Source of the DNA: Stenotrophomonas rhizophila
GTDB lineage: Bacteria > Pseudomonadota > Gammaproteobacteria > Xanthomonadales > Xanthomonadaceae
NCBI RefSeq assembly: GCF_003651185.1
Contig: NZ_RCDC01000004.1
Span: 1-64,000, forward strand
DNA length: 64,000 bases
Reading direction: 5' to 3'
Position numbers and translations under genes: made by a program. Positions 1 to 10,229 of the stretch are shown one piece after another; the stretch's first letter is position 1, and the number at the start of each line of letters is the position of its first letter. The notes beneath the pieces were generated by a model that worked only from the letters and a program-made list of their open reading frames with translations, ran no database searches and was not told where the DNA came from.

Positions 1-2
1 CC

Positions 3-497
3 GTCTGGTCCATGGACTTCATGAGTGACGCGTTGGCCTGTGGCAAACGATTCCGAACGTTCAATGTGGTCGACGACTTCAACCGCGAGGTGCTGCATAT
101 TGAGGTGGATACATCACTCAACTCTGGTCGCTTGGTGCGCGTGTTCGAGCAGCTCAAACGTGATCACGGATTACCGCAGGTTCTACGGTCGGACAATGGC
201 CCTGAGTTCCTGGGCGAAGCATTTACCCAGTGGGCCAAACTCAGCGGCGTGGCGCTGCGATACATCCAACCTGGCAAGCCCAACCAGAACGCCTTCATCG
301 AACGCTTCAACCGCACGTTCCGTGAGGAGGTGCTGGACCAGCACCTCTTCGCACGCCTTGAGGACGTACGTGAGGCAGCGCATTGGTGGATGATCGATTA
401 CAACGAGATTCGTCCACATGACTCGCTCAGCGGCATGAGCCCCGTCGAGTACCGTACCGCTCACGCCAGAAGCTCTGCTTTAGAAATGTCTGCTTGA
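3..497 (+). CDS. IS3-family transposase OrfB, C-terminal part (runs in from the left edge)
   Basis: DDE-type integrase catalytic domain of an IS3-family element. The reading frame is open from base 3 (VWSMDF), so the N-terminal half lies outside the window. The first catalytic Asp is in WSMDFMSD, the second in RSDNGPEF, and the Glu in [15 protein letters not shown] with the usual spacing of about 35 residues; the [10 protein letters not shown] tail is typical of the family. The catalytic triad is complete in the visible part, so this copy could be active if its 5' part and OrfA are intact. Confidence 0.85.
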   Translation, partial: VWSMDFMSDALACGKRFRTFNVVDDFNREVLHIEVDTSLNSGRLVRVFEQLKRDHGLPQVLRSDNGPEFLGEAFTQWAKLSGVALRYIQPGKPNQNAFIERFNRTFREEVLDQHLFARLEDVREAAHWWMIDYNEIRPHDSLSGMSPVEYRTAHARSSALEMSA

Positions 498-513
498 CGG
501 GGGAGCTTACGGG

Positions 514-966
514 GTGATCAAATGCCTGACCATTGTCGACGACGCCACCCACGAGGCCGTGGCCATCGAAGTGGAGCGGGCAATTTCTGGGCAAGGTGTG
601 TCCAGGGTGCTGGACAGACTGGCCATGCAGCGCGGCTTGCCAGGAGTGATCAGGACAGACAACGGCAAGGAATTTTGCGGTAAGGCGATGGTGGCCTGGG
701 CTCACACAAAGGGAGTTGCCCTGCGTCTGATCGAGCCGGGAAAACCGAACCAGAATGCTTACGTCGAATCTTTCAACGGGCGTTTACGCGATGAATGCCT
801 CAACGAGCACTGGTTCCCGACATTGCTTCATGCCCGTACCAGCATCGAAATCTGGCGGCGCGACTACAACGAAGAAAGGCCCAAAAGAGCGCTTGGCGGA
901 CTGACACCTGCCCAGTACGCCGCGCAGTTGGCGGCGAAGAAAGATACCATCAGCACTGGATTCTAA
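514..966 (+). pseudogene. IS3-family transposase OrfB fragment, 5'-truncated
   Basis: A second integrase-core fragment, clearly related to but different from the upstream copy. It keeps TIVDDATHE, the second Asp (RTDNGKEF), the Glu ([15 protein letters not shown]) and the C-terminal [12 protein letters not shown] stretch. It lacks the upstream WSMDF segment that holds the first catalytic Asp, because an in-frame stop (496-498) precedes it. The open frame starts with GTG at 514 but is best read as a decayed remnant and not as a functional gene. Confidence 0.8.
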
Positions 967-1603
967 ACCCGCCCACTACTCAGGTCGGGGGGACGTCGGG
1001 GTCCAGCGATGACGATCTGGCGGCTGCCGCTGAGATCCTCCAGGCGCCGCAGGTCTGCCGGGAGGCCGGGCGTATCCGCCGTGGCCGAAGTGACGGCGAC
1101 GAAAAGCATATCGGCGACATGGGTAAAGGCTTCTTCCCGATCCACCTCTGTAGAGACGGGCAGTAGGGCCAGATCGGCCTGTTCCTGGTGAAGCCTCTCC
1201 CGACCTGGTCCTCGGGCAGTCGCAGCAGGTTCACCCGCAGCAGCGGGTACCGGGAACCCACCTGCGCCAGTGCCGCCAGCATCGCCTCGTCTGGAACACC
1301 GGCGGCGACGGCGACCGTCAGGGTGCTCTCCAAATCCTGCGACAGCTCCACGGCATGGATCTGCAGCAACCGCAGCCTGCTGGCGACGGAACGTGCGTGG
1401 GGCACCAGGGCCAGCGCTTGTGCGGTCGGCAACGCCTCGCGGCGCGAGCGGTCGAACAGGGGATAGCCCAATCCGGCCTCGATGTTGGCGATGCCCATGC
1501 TCACGGCGGACGGCACCCGGCGCAACGCGCGGGCCGCGCCGGAGAAAGAGCCGTGGTCGACCACCGCGAGGAAGAGATCGATGTCTTCGCTGGACAGGGA
1601 CAT
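963..1603 (-). pseudogene. LysR-family regulator, frameshifted and 3'-truncated by an IS element
   Basis: The N-terminal winged-helix domain is intact from ATG 1603 (MSLSSEDIDLFLAVVDHGSF, then AARALRRVPSAVSMGIANIE). The effector domain continues to LLRLPEDQVG and is then broken. Reading resumes in another frame (ERLHQEQADLALLPVSTEVD, then EEAFTHVADMLFVAV), so one base is missing in the CCC run at about 1199-1201. The recovered frame reaches RQIVIAGP and then stops at the IS-derived sequence, so the last third of the effector domain is also lost. It is divergent from the PACE-type gene at 1701 and was probably its regulator (inference from the LysR-divergent-target pattern). Confidence 0.8.
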
Positions 1604-1700
1604 GTATTTGTCAGTGTTTCTGAAAGGAGATGACTTTTTCAATCAACCTTTCTGAATATAGCATCCACCCCCTTCGCCAGTGACCTAGCAGGAGGATGTG

Positions 1701-2147
1701 ATGCAGGGAGTAAAACGCAAGGTGATCTACGTCGGGGGCTATGAGCTTCTGGGACTTGTGGTGGGAACGATGGTCATGACCGTGCTGACGGGCAAGTCAC
1801 CGGCGACGACAGGGCTGCTGGCGCTGATGATCACGGGGATCGCCACGGTATGGAACGTTAGCTTCAACTACCTGTTCGAGGCATGGGAGCGACGGCAACG
1901 CGACCGGACGCGCACGGTACGCCGACGCGTCCTGCATGCCGTAGCGTTCCAGCTCACCCTGGTGTGTTTTCTGGTCCCGCTCATCGCGTGGTGGCTGGGC
2001 ATTACGCTGATCCAGGCATTTGTCCTGGACTTGGTATTCATCGTCTACATCCCTTTCTATACGTTCGCCTACAACTGGGCGTTCGACCGGTGCTTCGGCG
2101 TTCCCAGTTCCGCGGTGAATCACGAGGGGAACCCGCATCTTGGCTGA
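1701..2147 (+). CDS. PACE-family multidrug efflux transporter (AceI-like)
   Basis: Small inner-membrane protein (148 aa) with four predicted hydrophobic segments in two repeated pairs, each pair followed by a basic loop (EAWERRQRDRTRTVRRR). This is the duplicated bacterial transmembrane pair architecture of proteobacterial antimicrobial compound efflux (PACE) proteins, whose founding member AceI exports chlorhexidine. The RxxHA element (RRVLHAVAFQ) opening the second repeat fits the family. ATG 1701 is preceded by GGAGG with 5-bp spacing; a GTG three bases upstream is possible. The divergent LysR gene is a pseudogene, so control of this gene may be lost. The substrate cannot be told from sequence. 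Confidence 0.8.
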   Translation: MQGVKRKVIYVGGYELLGLVVGTMVMTVLTGKSPATTGLLALMITGIATVWNVSFNYLFEAWERRQRDRTRTVRRRVLHAVAFQLTLVCFLVPLIAWWLGITLIQAFVLDLVFIVYIPFYTFAYNWAFDRCFGVPSSAVNHEGNPHLG

Positions 2148-2277
2148 TCAGAAAATTGTTTGACAGATCGGAAATTGCTTTGTAATCCTGTGAAGGTCAC
2201 CCTTGCTGGATTGCTCCTGTGCTCGTTATCCCGCTCTTCTGCAGCCTGGCGAATGACCTAGACCACAGGGGGCGCGC

Positions 2278-4743
2278 ATGAGCGCGCTCCGGTCATCCCG
2301 CGGCGCCGCACGGTATGCGCTGCCACTGCTGCTCCTCAGCATCGCCATCGCCGCATGGTCCGCCTGGAGCGCGCAGAAAACCCCGCCGCCACAGCCCGCC
2401 AGCATCGCCACCACCGAGTTCTCGGCGGCACGCGCGATGCAGCATCTGGGTTGGATCGCGGCCGAACCGCATCCCACCGGCTCGGCGGCGGCCGCGAAGG
2501 TTCGCGACCAGTTGGTGCATCACCTGCAGCAGGTCGGACTCCAGGTATCCGTGCAGCGTGGCCAGGCGGCTGCCGAGTACGGCAAGGGCGACGGTCGCGG
2601 TGTGCGGGCGGCCAATGTCGAGAACGTGGTTGCGGTACTGCCGGGCCGCGATCGCAGCCTGCCGGCGGTGCTGCTGATGGCGCACTACGATACCGTTCCC
2701 CATTCGCCCGGCGCAGCCGACGATGGCCTCGGGGTGGCGGTGATGCTGGAGATCTCCCGTGCTATGCAGAGTGACGTGCGGCAGCGTGACGTGGTCTTCC
2801 TGTTCACCGATGCGGAGGAGGCCGGCCTGCTTGGCGCGCGTGCGTTCTTCGCCTCGCATCCGCTGTCGTCGCGTATCGGCACAGTCGTCAATCTGGAAGC
2901 CCGCGGCAGCAGCGGCCGTGCGGTGCTGTTTGAAACCGGGCCGGGCAACGCGGCGCTGCTCAGCACGTTCGCCAAACTCGCGCCGCAGCCGCTGGGCAAT
3001 TCGCTGACCGGTTTCGTCTACCGCTACATGCCCAACGGCACCGACTTCACGGTGCCGGCGCAGAAAGGTATTCCCGGCCTCAATTTCGCGATCATCGGCA
3101 GCCAGATCGACTATCACGCCGCGACCGCGAGCGTGGCCAATCTCGACCCGGGCAGTGTGCAGCACATGGGCGCCCAGGTGCTGCCGCTGGTGCGCCAGTT
3201 GGCCAGCTCGGCAACCCTGCCGACTGCTACCCACGATGCAATCTACAGCGACCTTCCCGGCGGCTGGATGATCAGTGTGCCGATGTGGTCAGGCTGGTGC
3301 GTGCTGGCGTTCGGGTTGCTGGTCATTGTCGTGGTCGCACGCCGTGCCACGTTCAACCATGGCGGATGGCGCGGCGTGGTCAGTGGCGTGGCGGGGTGGC
3401 CGCTGGCGCTGCTGTCCGTCGCGCTGGCCGTACGTGTGTCGTACCGGTTGCTGGGCGGCGGCGATGCCACGCTGGTGAACAACCGTGATCTGCTGGCGGC
3501 ATTCTCCACGCTGGCGGCAGGCGAGGGGCTGTTGGCGATCGGCGTAGTGCTGGCGTTGGGCGCACTGCTGGTCTGCAAGGCGGCACGCAAACCGGCTGCC
3601 GCGCTGGCGCTGGTGGCCGGTGCGTGCGCTTCTCTGCGGGGTGGGTTCGATGTGATCGGACTGGTGCTGGGCGTGCTGGTGGCGCTGCTGGTCTGGACCA
3701 GCGCGGGGACCGCTGCGCGCGGTGAAAGCGTGCGATTGGGTGCCTTGCTGGTGGCCTGGATCATCGGCGCGGTCGTGCAGCTGCTCGCGCCGGAGCTGGC
3801 GCCGCTGCTGCTGTGGCCGCTATTGGCGGTGGCCGCGGTGGTCTGGCTGCTACCGGCGCACGCGCCGCTGACCGCATTGCGTGTCCTTGCCGCGGCAGTC
3901 ATCACCGCATTCGCCTTGGCCCATGTCTTCCACTTCGCGCTGCAGCTGTTCGAGGCGATCGGCTTCGGCACGCCGGAGGTGCTGGCGTTGCCGTTCGCAT
4001 GGCTCGCCATGTTGCTGTTGCCGTGGGTACGCGCGGCCGACGGCGGACGCTGGCTTGCCATCGCTGCGTTCATCACGCTGTTGTCTGCCGCATGTGTTCT
4101 GGCCGCGGCATCGCTCACCCAGGCGGACCGCACGCGCTATCCCGAACTGTCCCAGGTGCTGTTCGTCGCCGATCCAGACAACCAGCAGTACCACCGCGTC
4201 AGTCCGTTGTCGCAGCTGTCCGATTGGAGCCGCGGCGCATTGCGGGTAGGGCAGGGTGAGCTTGCCCGTCTGTCGATTCCGGCGCTGGATTGGGCAGGGG
4301 TCTGGGCGACGAAGGCCGACGCCATCGCGGTGCCGGAGCGGGTTCGCTTCGAGCCGTCGTTCGATGCTGCCACCGGTCAATCGGTGCTGCGCGTGCTGGC
4401 ACCCGCAGGCACGCGCGAACTTCGTGTACGACTGAAGAGCGGGGCGGTGGTGCGCAATGTGCAGTTGCAGGGCGAAGAGGTGCCACTGCTGGACGAGGCG
4501 GACCGCTGGTCGCGTCTTCGCTGGCAGGCGCCGGGGCCGGACGGGATCGAACTGCGCTGGCCAGCGGACAGCGGTCCGGTCGAGGTCCAGGCCGCAGCCG
4601 GGATCGATGGCTGGCCCAAGGATGCGGCGCCAGTGCCTGCGCGGTCTGCGCACATCGTGCCGTGGTCGACCTCGGACATGACCTGGATTCTTGGCGCGAC
4701 GCGCGTGAGTCCGGAGGGCGGCGCGCACGGGGGCGCGCGGTAA
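2278..4743 (+). CDS. M28-family zinc peptidase with C-terminal membrane domain
   Basis: Putative aminopeptidase of 821 aa. An N-terminal hydrophobic segment (about 13-30) anchors or exports it. The M28 catalytic domain (about 45-310) shows the zinc ligands and catalytic residues in order: H135 and D137 in MAHYDTVPHS, ADDG near 148-151, the DAEEAG pair near 178-183, and a final His in DYHAAT. Residues from about 335 to 620 form a run of eight or nine hydrophobic helices, followed by a soluble C-terminal domain of about 190 aa. This layout resembles the vacuolar/ER M28 membrane proteases (Pff1/ERMP1 type). It is monocistronic and ends at a bidirectional terminator. Substrate unknown. Confidence 0.85.
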   Translation: MSALRSSRGAARYALPLLLLSIAIAAWSAWSAQKTPPPQPASIATTEFSAARAMQHLGWIAAEPHPTGSAAAAKVRDQLVHHLQQVGLQVSVQRGQAAAEYGKGDGRGVRAANVENVVAVLPGRDRSLPAVLLMAHYDTVPHSPGAADDGLGVAVMLEISRAMQSDVRQRDVVFLFTDAEEAGLLGARAFFASHPLSSRIGTVVNLEARGSSGRAVLFETGPGNAALLSTFAKLAPQPLGNSLTGFVYRYMPNGTDFTVPAQKGIPGLNFAIIGSQIDYHAATASVANLDPGSVQHMGAQVLPLVRQLASSATLPTATHDAIYSDLPGGWMISVPMWSGWCVLAFGLLVIVVVARRATFNHGGWRGVVSGVAGWPLALLSVALAVRVSYRLLGGGDATLVNNRDLLAAFSTLAAGEGLLAIGVVLALGALLVCKAARKPAAALALVAGACASLRGGFDVIGLVLGVLVALLVWTSAGTAARGESVRLGALLVAWIIGAVVQLLAPELAPLLLWPLLAVAAVVWLLPAHAPLTALRVLAAAVITAFALAHVFHFALQLFEAIGFGTPEVLALPFAWLAMLLLPWVRAADGGRWLAIAAFITLLSAACVLAAASLTQADRTRYPELSQVLFVADPDNQQYHRVSPLSQLSDWSRGALRVGQGELARLSIPALDWAGVWATKADAIAVPERVRFEPSFDAATGQSVLRVLAPAGTRELRVRLKSGAVVRNVQLQGEEVPLLDEADRWSRLRWQAPGPDGIELRWPADSGPVEVQAAAGIDGWPKDAAPVPARSAHIVPWSTSDMTWILGATRVSPEGGAHGGAR

Positions 4744-4826
4744 CGCCCGACGAGATGGAGGGCGGGTGGCTCTTCCGTCACGGCCAGCATCCACGGCTGC
4801 CTGTTGCGATCTACCGGAACCCATAC

Positions 4827-4859
4827 AAAGAAACGGCCCGCAGTGCGGGCCGTTTCTTT
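4827..4859. terminator. bidirectional intrinsic terminator
   Basis: Perfect 15-bp inverted repeat (AAAGAAACGGCCCGC, loop AGT) flanked by A-rich sequence on the left and TTTCTTT on the right, so it gives a GC-rich stem with a U-tract on both strands. It lies between the convergent M28 peptidase gene and the bkd/lpd operon and can terminate both. Confidence 0.9.
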
Positions 4860-4911
4860 ACTGCCTGGACATCCAGCGCTTCCGACTCCTCAGCAGCGCC
4901 TTGCAGATGCC

Positions 4912-6318
4912 TCAGATATGCAACGCATGCCCCAACGCACGCAGCGCCGCCTCCTGCACCGCCTCACCCAGGGTCGGGTGCGGATGGATCGTCCCGGCGA
5001 TGTCTTCCAGCGTGGCACCCATCTCAATCGACTGCACGAAGGCGATCGACAGTTCCGAGACCTGCACGCCCACGGCCTGCCAGCCGAGAATCCGGTGATC
5101 GCTGCTGCGTGCGACCACGCGCACGAAGCCATCGGTGGATTCCAGCGACATCGCACGGCCATTGGCCGCGAACGGGAACAGCGCGACCTTGGTCTCGATG
5201 CCCTGCGCCTTGGCTTCGTCCGGCGACAGCCCGACCACCACGATTTCCGGGTCGGTGAAGCACACCGCCGGAATCGCGGCCGGCACGAAGTGGCGCTTCT
5301 TGCCGCTGACGATCTCGGCCACCAGTTCGCCCTGTGCCATCGCACGGTGCGCGAGCATCGGCTCACCGGCGACATCGCCGATCGCCCACACGTTGCGCAT
5401 CGAGGTCTTGCACTGGTCGTCGATCTTGATCGCCTTGCCGGTCAGATCCAGCTGCAGCGATTCCAGATTGAAGCCGTCGGTCTTCGGGCGACGACCCACC
5501 GCGACCAGGATCTGGTCGGCGTCCAGCGCGATCTCGTTACCGTCCTTGTCACGCACGCGCAGCTGGCCGTTGTCGGCCAGGCCGAGCACGCTGTGCCCGG
5601 TCAGCAGCTTCACGCCGGATTTCTCCAGGTGCGTGGCCACCGGCTTGGTCAGCTCGGCGTCGTAGGCCGGCAGGATGCGCTCCCGGGCTTCGACCACGGT
5701 GACTTCGCAGCCGAGCTTGCGGTACACCGTGCCCAGTTCCAGGCCGATGTAACCGCCACCGACGACGATCAACTGCTTCGGCAGCGTGGTCGGCGAGAGG
5801 GCTTCGGTGGAGGAGATGACCTTGCCACCGAACGGCAGGAACGGCAGTTCCACCGGCACCGAGCCGGTGGCCAGCAGCAGGTGCTCACAGCTGATGCGCA
5901 GCGTGCCGCCATCTTCTGCAGCGCCGGCGATCTCGACGGTCTTGCCGTCGACGATCGTGGCCCAGCCCTTGATCAGCTGCGCGCCGTTCTTCTTCAGCAG
6001 TGCGCTGACGCCGCCGGTCAGCTTCTTGACGATGCCGGCCTTCCACGCGACGGTCTTGGCCAGATCCAGCGACGGCGCCTGCACGCTGATGCCCAGCGGC
6101 GAGGTGCCCGCCGCATACGCGGTGACCTTGGCGAATTCCTCCGCGGCATGGATCAGCGCCTTGGACGGAATGCAGCCGATGTTGAGGCAGGTGCCACCCG
6201 GATTGACGCCCTCGACCACGATGGTCTTGACGCCGAGCTGGCCGGCGCGGATGCCGGCGATGTAACCGCCGGGACCGCCGCCGATGATCAGCAACTGGGT
6301 TTGAAGGGTATTGGACAT
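4912..6318 (-). CDS. lpdA: Dihydrolipoyl dehydrogenase (E3)
   Basis: Flavoprotein E3 (468 aa) that reoxidises dihydrolipoamide on the E2 subunit with NAD+. Seen in order: FAD-binding GGGPGG near residue 13; redox-active disulfide [13 protein letters not shown] near 40-52; NAD-binding GGGYIGLE; second FAD motif WAIGDVAG; and the C-terminal active-site His-Glu pair in HPHPTLGE, which acts on the partner subunit. It is the last gene of the E1a-E1b-E2-E3 operon, 3 bp after the E2 stop, so it most likely serves the branched-chain complex. Confidence 0.96.
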   Translation of the reverse strand: MSNTLQTQLLIIGGGPGGYIAGIRAGQLGVKTIVVEGVNPGGTCLNIGCIPSKALIHAAEEFAKVTAYAAGTSPLGISVQAPSLDLAKTVAWKAGIVKKLTGGVSALLKKNGAQLIKGWATIVDGKTVEIAGAAEDGGTLRISCEHLLLATGSVPVELPFLPFGGKVISSTEALSPTTLPKQLIVVGGGYIGLELGTVYRKLGCEVTVVEARERILPAYDAELTKPVATHLEKSGVKLLTGHSVLGLADNGQLRVRDKDGNEIALDADQILVAVGRRPKTDGFNLESLQLDLTGKAIKIDDQCKTSMRNVWAIGDVAGEPMLAHRAMAQGELVAEIVSGKKRHFVPAAIPAVCFTDPEIVVVGLSPDEAKAQGIETKVALFPFAANGRAMSLESTDGFVRVVARSSDHRILGWQAVGVQVSELSIAFVQSIEMGATLEDIAGTIHPHPTLGEAVQEAALRALGHALHI

Positions 6319-6321
6319 CGC

Positions 6322-7665
6322 TTACTCCACGAACAGCAGGGCCGGGGTTTCCAGGCGCGTACGGATCGCCTGCACGAACTCGGCCGCATCCATGCCATCG
6401 ACGATGCGATGGTCGAACGAAGACGACAGATTCATCAGCTTGCGGGCAACGACCTGGCCCTCGCGGAACATCGGGCGTTCGATGATGCGGTTCACGCCGA
6501 CGATCGCCACTTCCGGATGGTTGATGATCGGCGTGGAGACCACACCGCCCACCGCACCGAGGCTGCTGATGGTGATGGTGGAGCCGGACAGCTCCTCACG
6601 CGTTGCCTTGCCCACACGAACGGCGTTGGCCAGGCGCGCGATCTCGGTGGCGGTCTGCCACAGGTCCAGCGACTCGGCATGCGCGACCACCGGCACCGAC
6701 AGGCCGACCTCGCTCTGGGTCGCGATGCCCAGCTGCACGCCTTCATAGCGGGTCACGATGTTGGCCTGGTCATCGAAACGGGCGTTCATCTGCGGGAAGT
6801 CGCGTGCGGCCAGCACCACCGCGCGTGCCAGCAGTGGCAGCAGGGTCAGCTTGCCGCGCTCCTTGGCCCAGCGCTCGTTGAGCTTGGCGCGCAGGGCTTC
6901 CACTTCCGTGACGTCGATTTCTTCCACATAGGTGATGTGCGGAATGGTCGTCCAGGACTGCTGCATCTTCTGCGCGATCTTGCGGCGCAGGCCCATGATC
7001 GGCACCTGCTGCTCGCCGGTACGGCGCGCGTAGCTGCTGCCACCGACAGTGCCACCGATCGGCTGCGCCTTGCCACCGGCGGCGGCGTAGGCATCCAGAT
7101 CGGCCTGCAGGATGCGACCGCCCGGGCCGGTGGCCGGCACGTAGCGCAGCTCGATACCCAGGTCCCAGGCGCGGCGGCGCACGGCCGGCGAGGCCAGCGG
7201 GGCTTCACCGGCGTTGAGCACGCCGTTGGTGACCGCGCCGCGCGCGTCCTGCTTGGCGGCAGGGGCGGGTGCGGAGGCAGCGGCAGCCTTGGCGGGCGCC
7301 GCAGCCGGTGCGGCCTCGGCGGCGGCGGCAGGTGCAGCGGCCGGTGCAGCCGCCTTGGGCGCAGCCACCGGTTCGGCCGGCGCCGCGGCGGCCGGTGCAC
7401 TGGCGGCGCTGGCATTGCCGGCGCCGTCCACTTCCAGGCGGATCAGCTCGCTGCCGACGGCCATCATCTGGCCGGGCTTGCCGCCCAGCGAGACCACGGT
7501 GCCTGACACGGGCGAGGGGATCTCGACCATGGCCTTGTCGGTCATGACCTCGGCCACGACCTGGTCTTCGGCGACCGGGCCACCGACCTCGACCTTCCAG
7601 GTGATCAGTTCGACTTCGGCGATACCTTCACCGATGTCCGGCATCTTGATGACGTGATGTCCCAT
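6322..7665 (-). CDS. bkdB: Branched-chain 2-oxoacid dehydrogenase E2, dihydrolipoyl acyltransferase
   Basis: Core subunit (447 aa) carrying one N-terminal lipoyl domain (about 3-78, lipoylated Lys in MTDKAMVEIPS). A long Ala/Pro-rich linker follows (about 83-140), then a peripheral-subunit-binding domain (ASPAVRRRAWDLGIEL, GPGGRI) and the catalytic acyltransferase domain from about 215. The catalytic motif FDHRIVDG is near the C-terminus. A single lipoyl domain and the DKAMVEI context fit bkd-type E2 and not the pyruvate E2 with several lipoyl domains. Spacing to both neighbours is 3 bp, indicating one transcript. Confidence 0.93.
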   Translation of the reverse strand: MGHHVIKMPDIGEGIAEVELITWKVEVGGPVAEDQVVAEVMTDKAMVEIPSPVSGTVVSLGGKPGQMMAVGSELIRLEVDGAGNASAASAPAAAAPAEPVAAPKAAAPAAAPAAAAEAAPAAAPAKAAAASAPAPAAKQDARGAVTNGVLNAGEAPLASPAVRRRAWDLGIELRYVPATGPGGRILQADLDAYAAAGGKAQPIGGTVGGSSYARRTGEQQVPIMGLRRKIAQKMQQSWTTIPHITYVEEIDVTEVEALRAKLNERWAKERGKLTLLPLLARAVVLAARDFPQMNARFDDQANIVTRYEGVQLGIATQSEVGLSVPVVAHAESLDLWQTATEIARLANAVRVGKATREELSGSTITISSLGAVGGVVSTPIINHPEVAIVGVNRIIERPMFREGQVVARKLMNLSSSFDHRIVDGMDAAEFVQAIRTRLETPALLFVE

Positions 7666-7668
7666 GGT

Positions 7669-8712
7669 TCAGTCCTCCAGCACGCGCTGCATTGCATCGA
7701 TGACCCGGGACGGACCCGGGAAGTAGTCCCATTCCTGCGCGTGCGGATACGGGGTGTCCCAGCCGGTAACGCGTTCCACCGGTGCCTGCAGGTGGTAGAA
7801 GCAGTGCTCCTGCACCAGCGCGACCAGTTCGGCGCCGAAGCCGCAGGTGCGGGTGGCTTCGTGCAGCACGATGCAGCGGCCGGTCTTCTTGACCGAGGTG
7901 ACGATGGCCTCCAGGTCCAGCGGCCACAGGCTGCGCAGGTCGATCACTTCGGCATCGATCCCGGCATCTTCGGCGGCGGCCTTGGCCACCCACACGGTGG
8001 TGCCGTAGGTGATGACCGTCAGTGCCTTGCCTTCGCGGGCGATGGCGGCCTTGTCCAGCGGCACGTTGTAGTAGCCCTCCGGCACCAGGTTGTCCGGGTA
8101 CTTGGACCACGCGGTGACCGGGCGGTCGTGGTGACCGTCGAACGGGCCGTTGTACAGGCGCTTGGGCTCCAGGAAGATCACCGGATCGTCGTTCTCGATC
8201 GAGGCGATCAGCAGGCCCTTGGCGTCGTACGGGTTGGAAGGCATGACGGTGCGCAGGCCGGTGGCATGGGCGAAGATCGCCTCCGGGCTCTGGCTGTGGG
8301 TCTGGCCGCCGTAGATGCCACCACCGCACGGGGTGCGGAACACCAGCGAGGAGGTGAAGCTGCCGCCGGAGCGATAGCGCATGCGCGCCGCTTCGGAGAC
8401 GATCTGGTCGTAAGCCGGGTAGATGTAATCGGCGAACTGGATCTCGGCGACCGGGCGCAGGCCGTAGGCGGCCATGCCGATCGCCGCGCCGGCGATGCCG
8501 TTCTCGGAAATCGGCGCATCGAACACGCGCTGCTTGCCGTACTTGGTCTGCAGGCCGTCGGTGCAGCGGAACACGCCGCCGAAGTAGCCCACGTCCTGGC
8601 CGAAGACCACCACGTTGTCGTCGCGTTCCAGCATCACGTCCATCGCCGAGCGCAGCGCCTGGATCATGGTCATCGGCGTGCCGCCGGTGTTGTTCTGTTC
8701 AATCCCGCTCAT
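7669..8712 (-). CDS. bkdA2: Branched-chain 2-oxoacid dehydrogenase E1 beta subunit
   Basis: Beta subunit (347 aa) of the thiamine-diphosphate-dependent E1 that decarboxylates 2-oxoacids from Val, Leu and Ile. A typical transketolase pyrimidine-binding domain (GQDVGYFGGVF, ISENGIAGAAIGMA, QFADYIYPAYDQI) is followed by a C-terminal domain (ITYGTTVWVA, DLRSLWPLD). Start chosen at ATG 8712 (MSGIEQNN), 4 bp after the E1 alpha stop; the upstream extension of the open frame overlaps E1 alpha and has no homology. Confidence 0.94.
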   Translation of the reverse strand: MSGIEQNNTGGTPMTMIQALRSAMDVMLERDDNVVVFGQDVGYFGGVFRCTDGLQTKYGKQRVFDAPISENGIAGAAIGMAAYGLRPVAEIQFADYIYPAYDQIVSEAARMRYRSGGSFTSSLVFRTPCGGGIYGGQTHSQSPEAIFAHATGLRTVMPSNPYDAKGLLIASIENDDPVIFLEPKRLYNGPFDGHHDRPVTAWSKYPDNLVPEGYYNVPLDKAAIAREGKALTVITYGTTVWVAKAAAEDAGIDAEVIDLRSLWPLDLEAIVTSVKKTGRCIVLHEATRTCGFGAELVALVQEHCFYHLQAPVERVTGWDTPYPHAQEWDYFPGPSRVIDAMQRVLED

Positions 8713-8716
8713 GTGT

Positions 8717-9991
<1,275 letters not shown>

Positions 9992-10229
9992 TCATGGAGC
10001 TACAGGCATACCGCAGGCGGGGGGCAACGGTAATGGCGATGTTGGCGCGCCGACATCCGGGCGGGATCTCGTCGCGAAGCGGGTAAGGGCCAGCGCTTGC
10101 AAGGCGGCTGGGGCCATGGCGCATTGCACCCGGTGTGAAGTCTAGAGGCACAGCGGCTTATCGTAAATTTGTTTAATTGCGTATGAGGTATTGTTTATTC
10201 AGATATCTTCATTCCGTGGGAGCCCGTGC

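Larger units (their letters stand above)
1..1000 (+). mobile_element. IS3-family insertion sequence remnants (two elements)
   Basis: Two consecutive, non-identical C-terminal halves of IS3-type OrfB transposases lie head-to-tail. The first continues past the left edge of the window. The second starts only after the first catalytic Asp should have occurred, so it is truncated, probably where the other element sits next to it (junction about 498-513, containing GGGGGAGCTTAC). The right boundary falls near 970-1005, where homology to a LysR gene begins on the other strand. No intact terminal inverted repeat pair or target duplication can be assigned by eye. Confidence 0.75.

Noticed and set aside
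4804..7506. 900-codon open frame antisense to lpdA and bkdB
   Set aside because: High-GC shadow frame: repetitive Arg/His/Gly-rich translation without a known domain, fully opposite genes with clear catalytic motifs. The same holds for other long antisense frames such as 18494-20563, 24936-26384 and 49177-52383.
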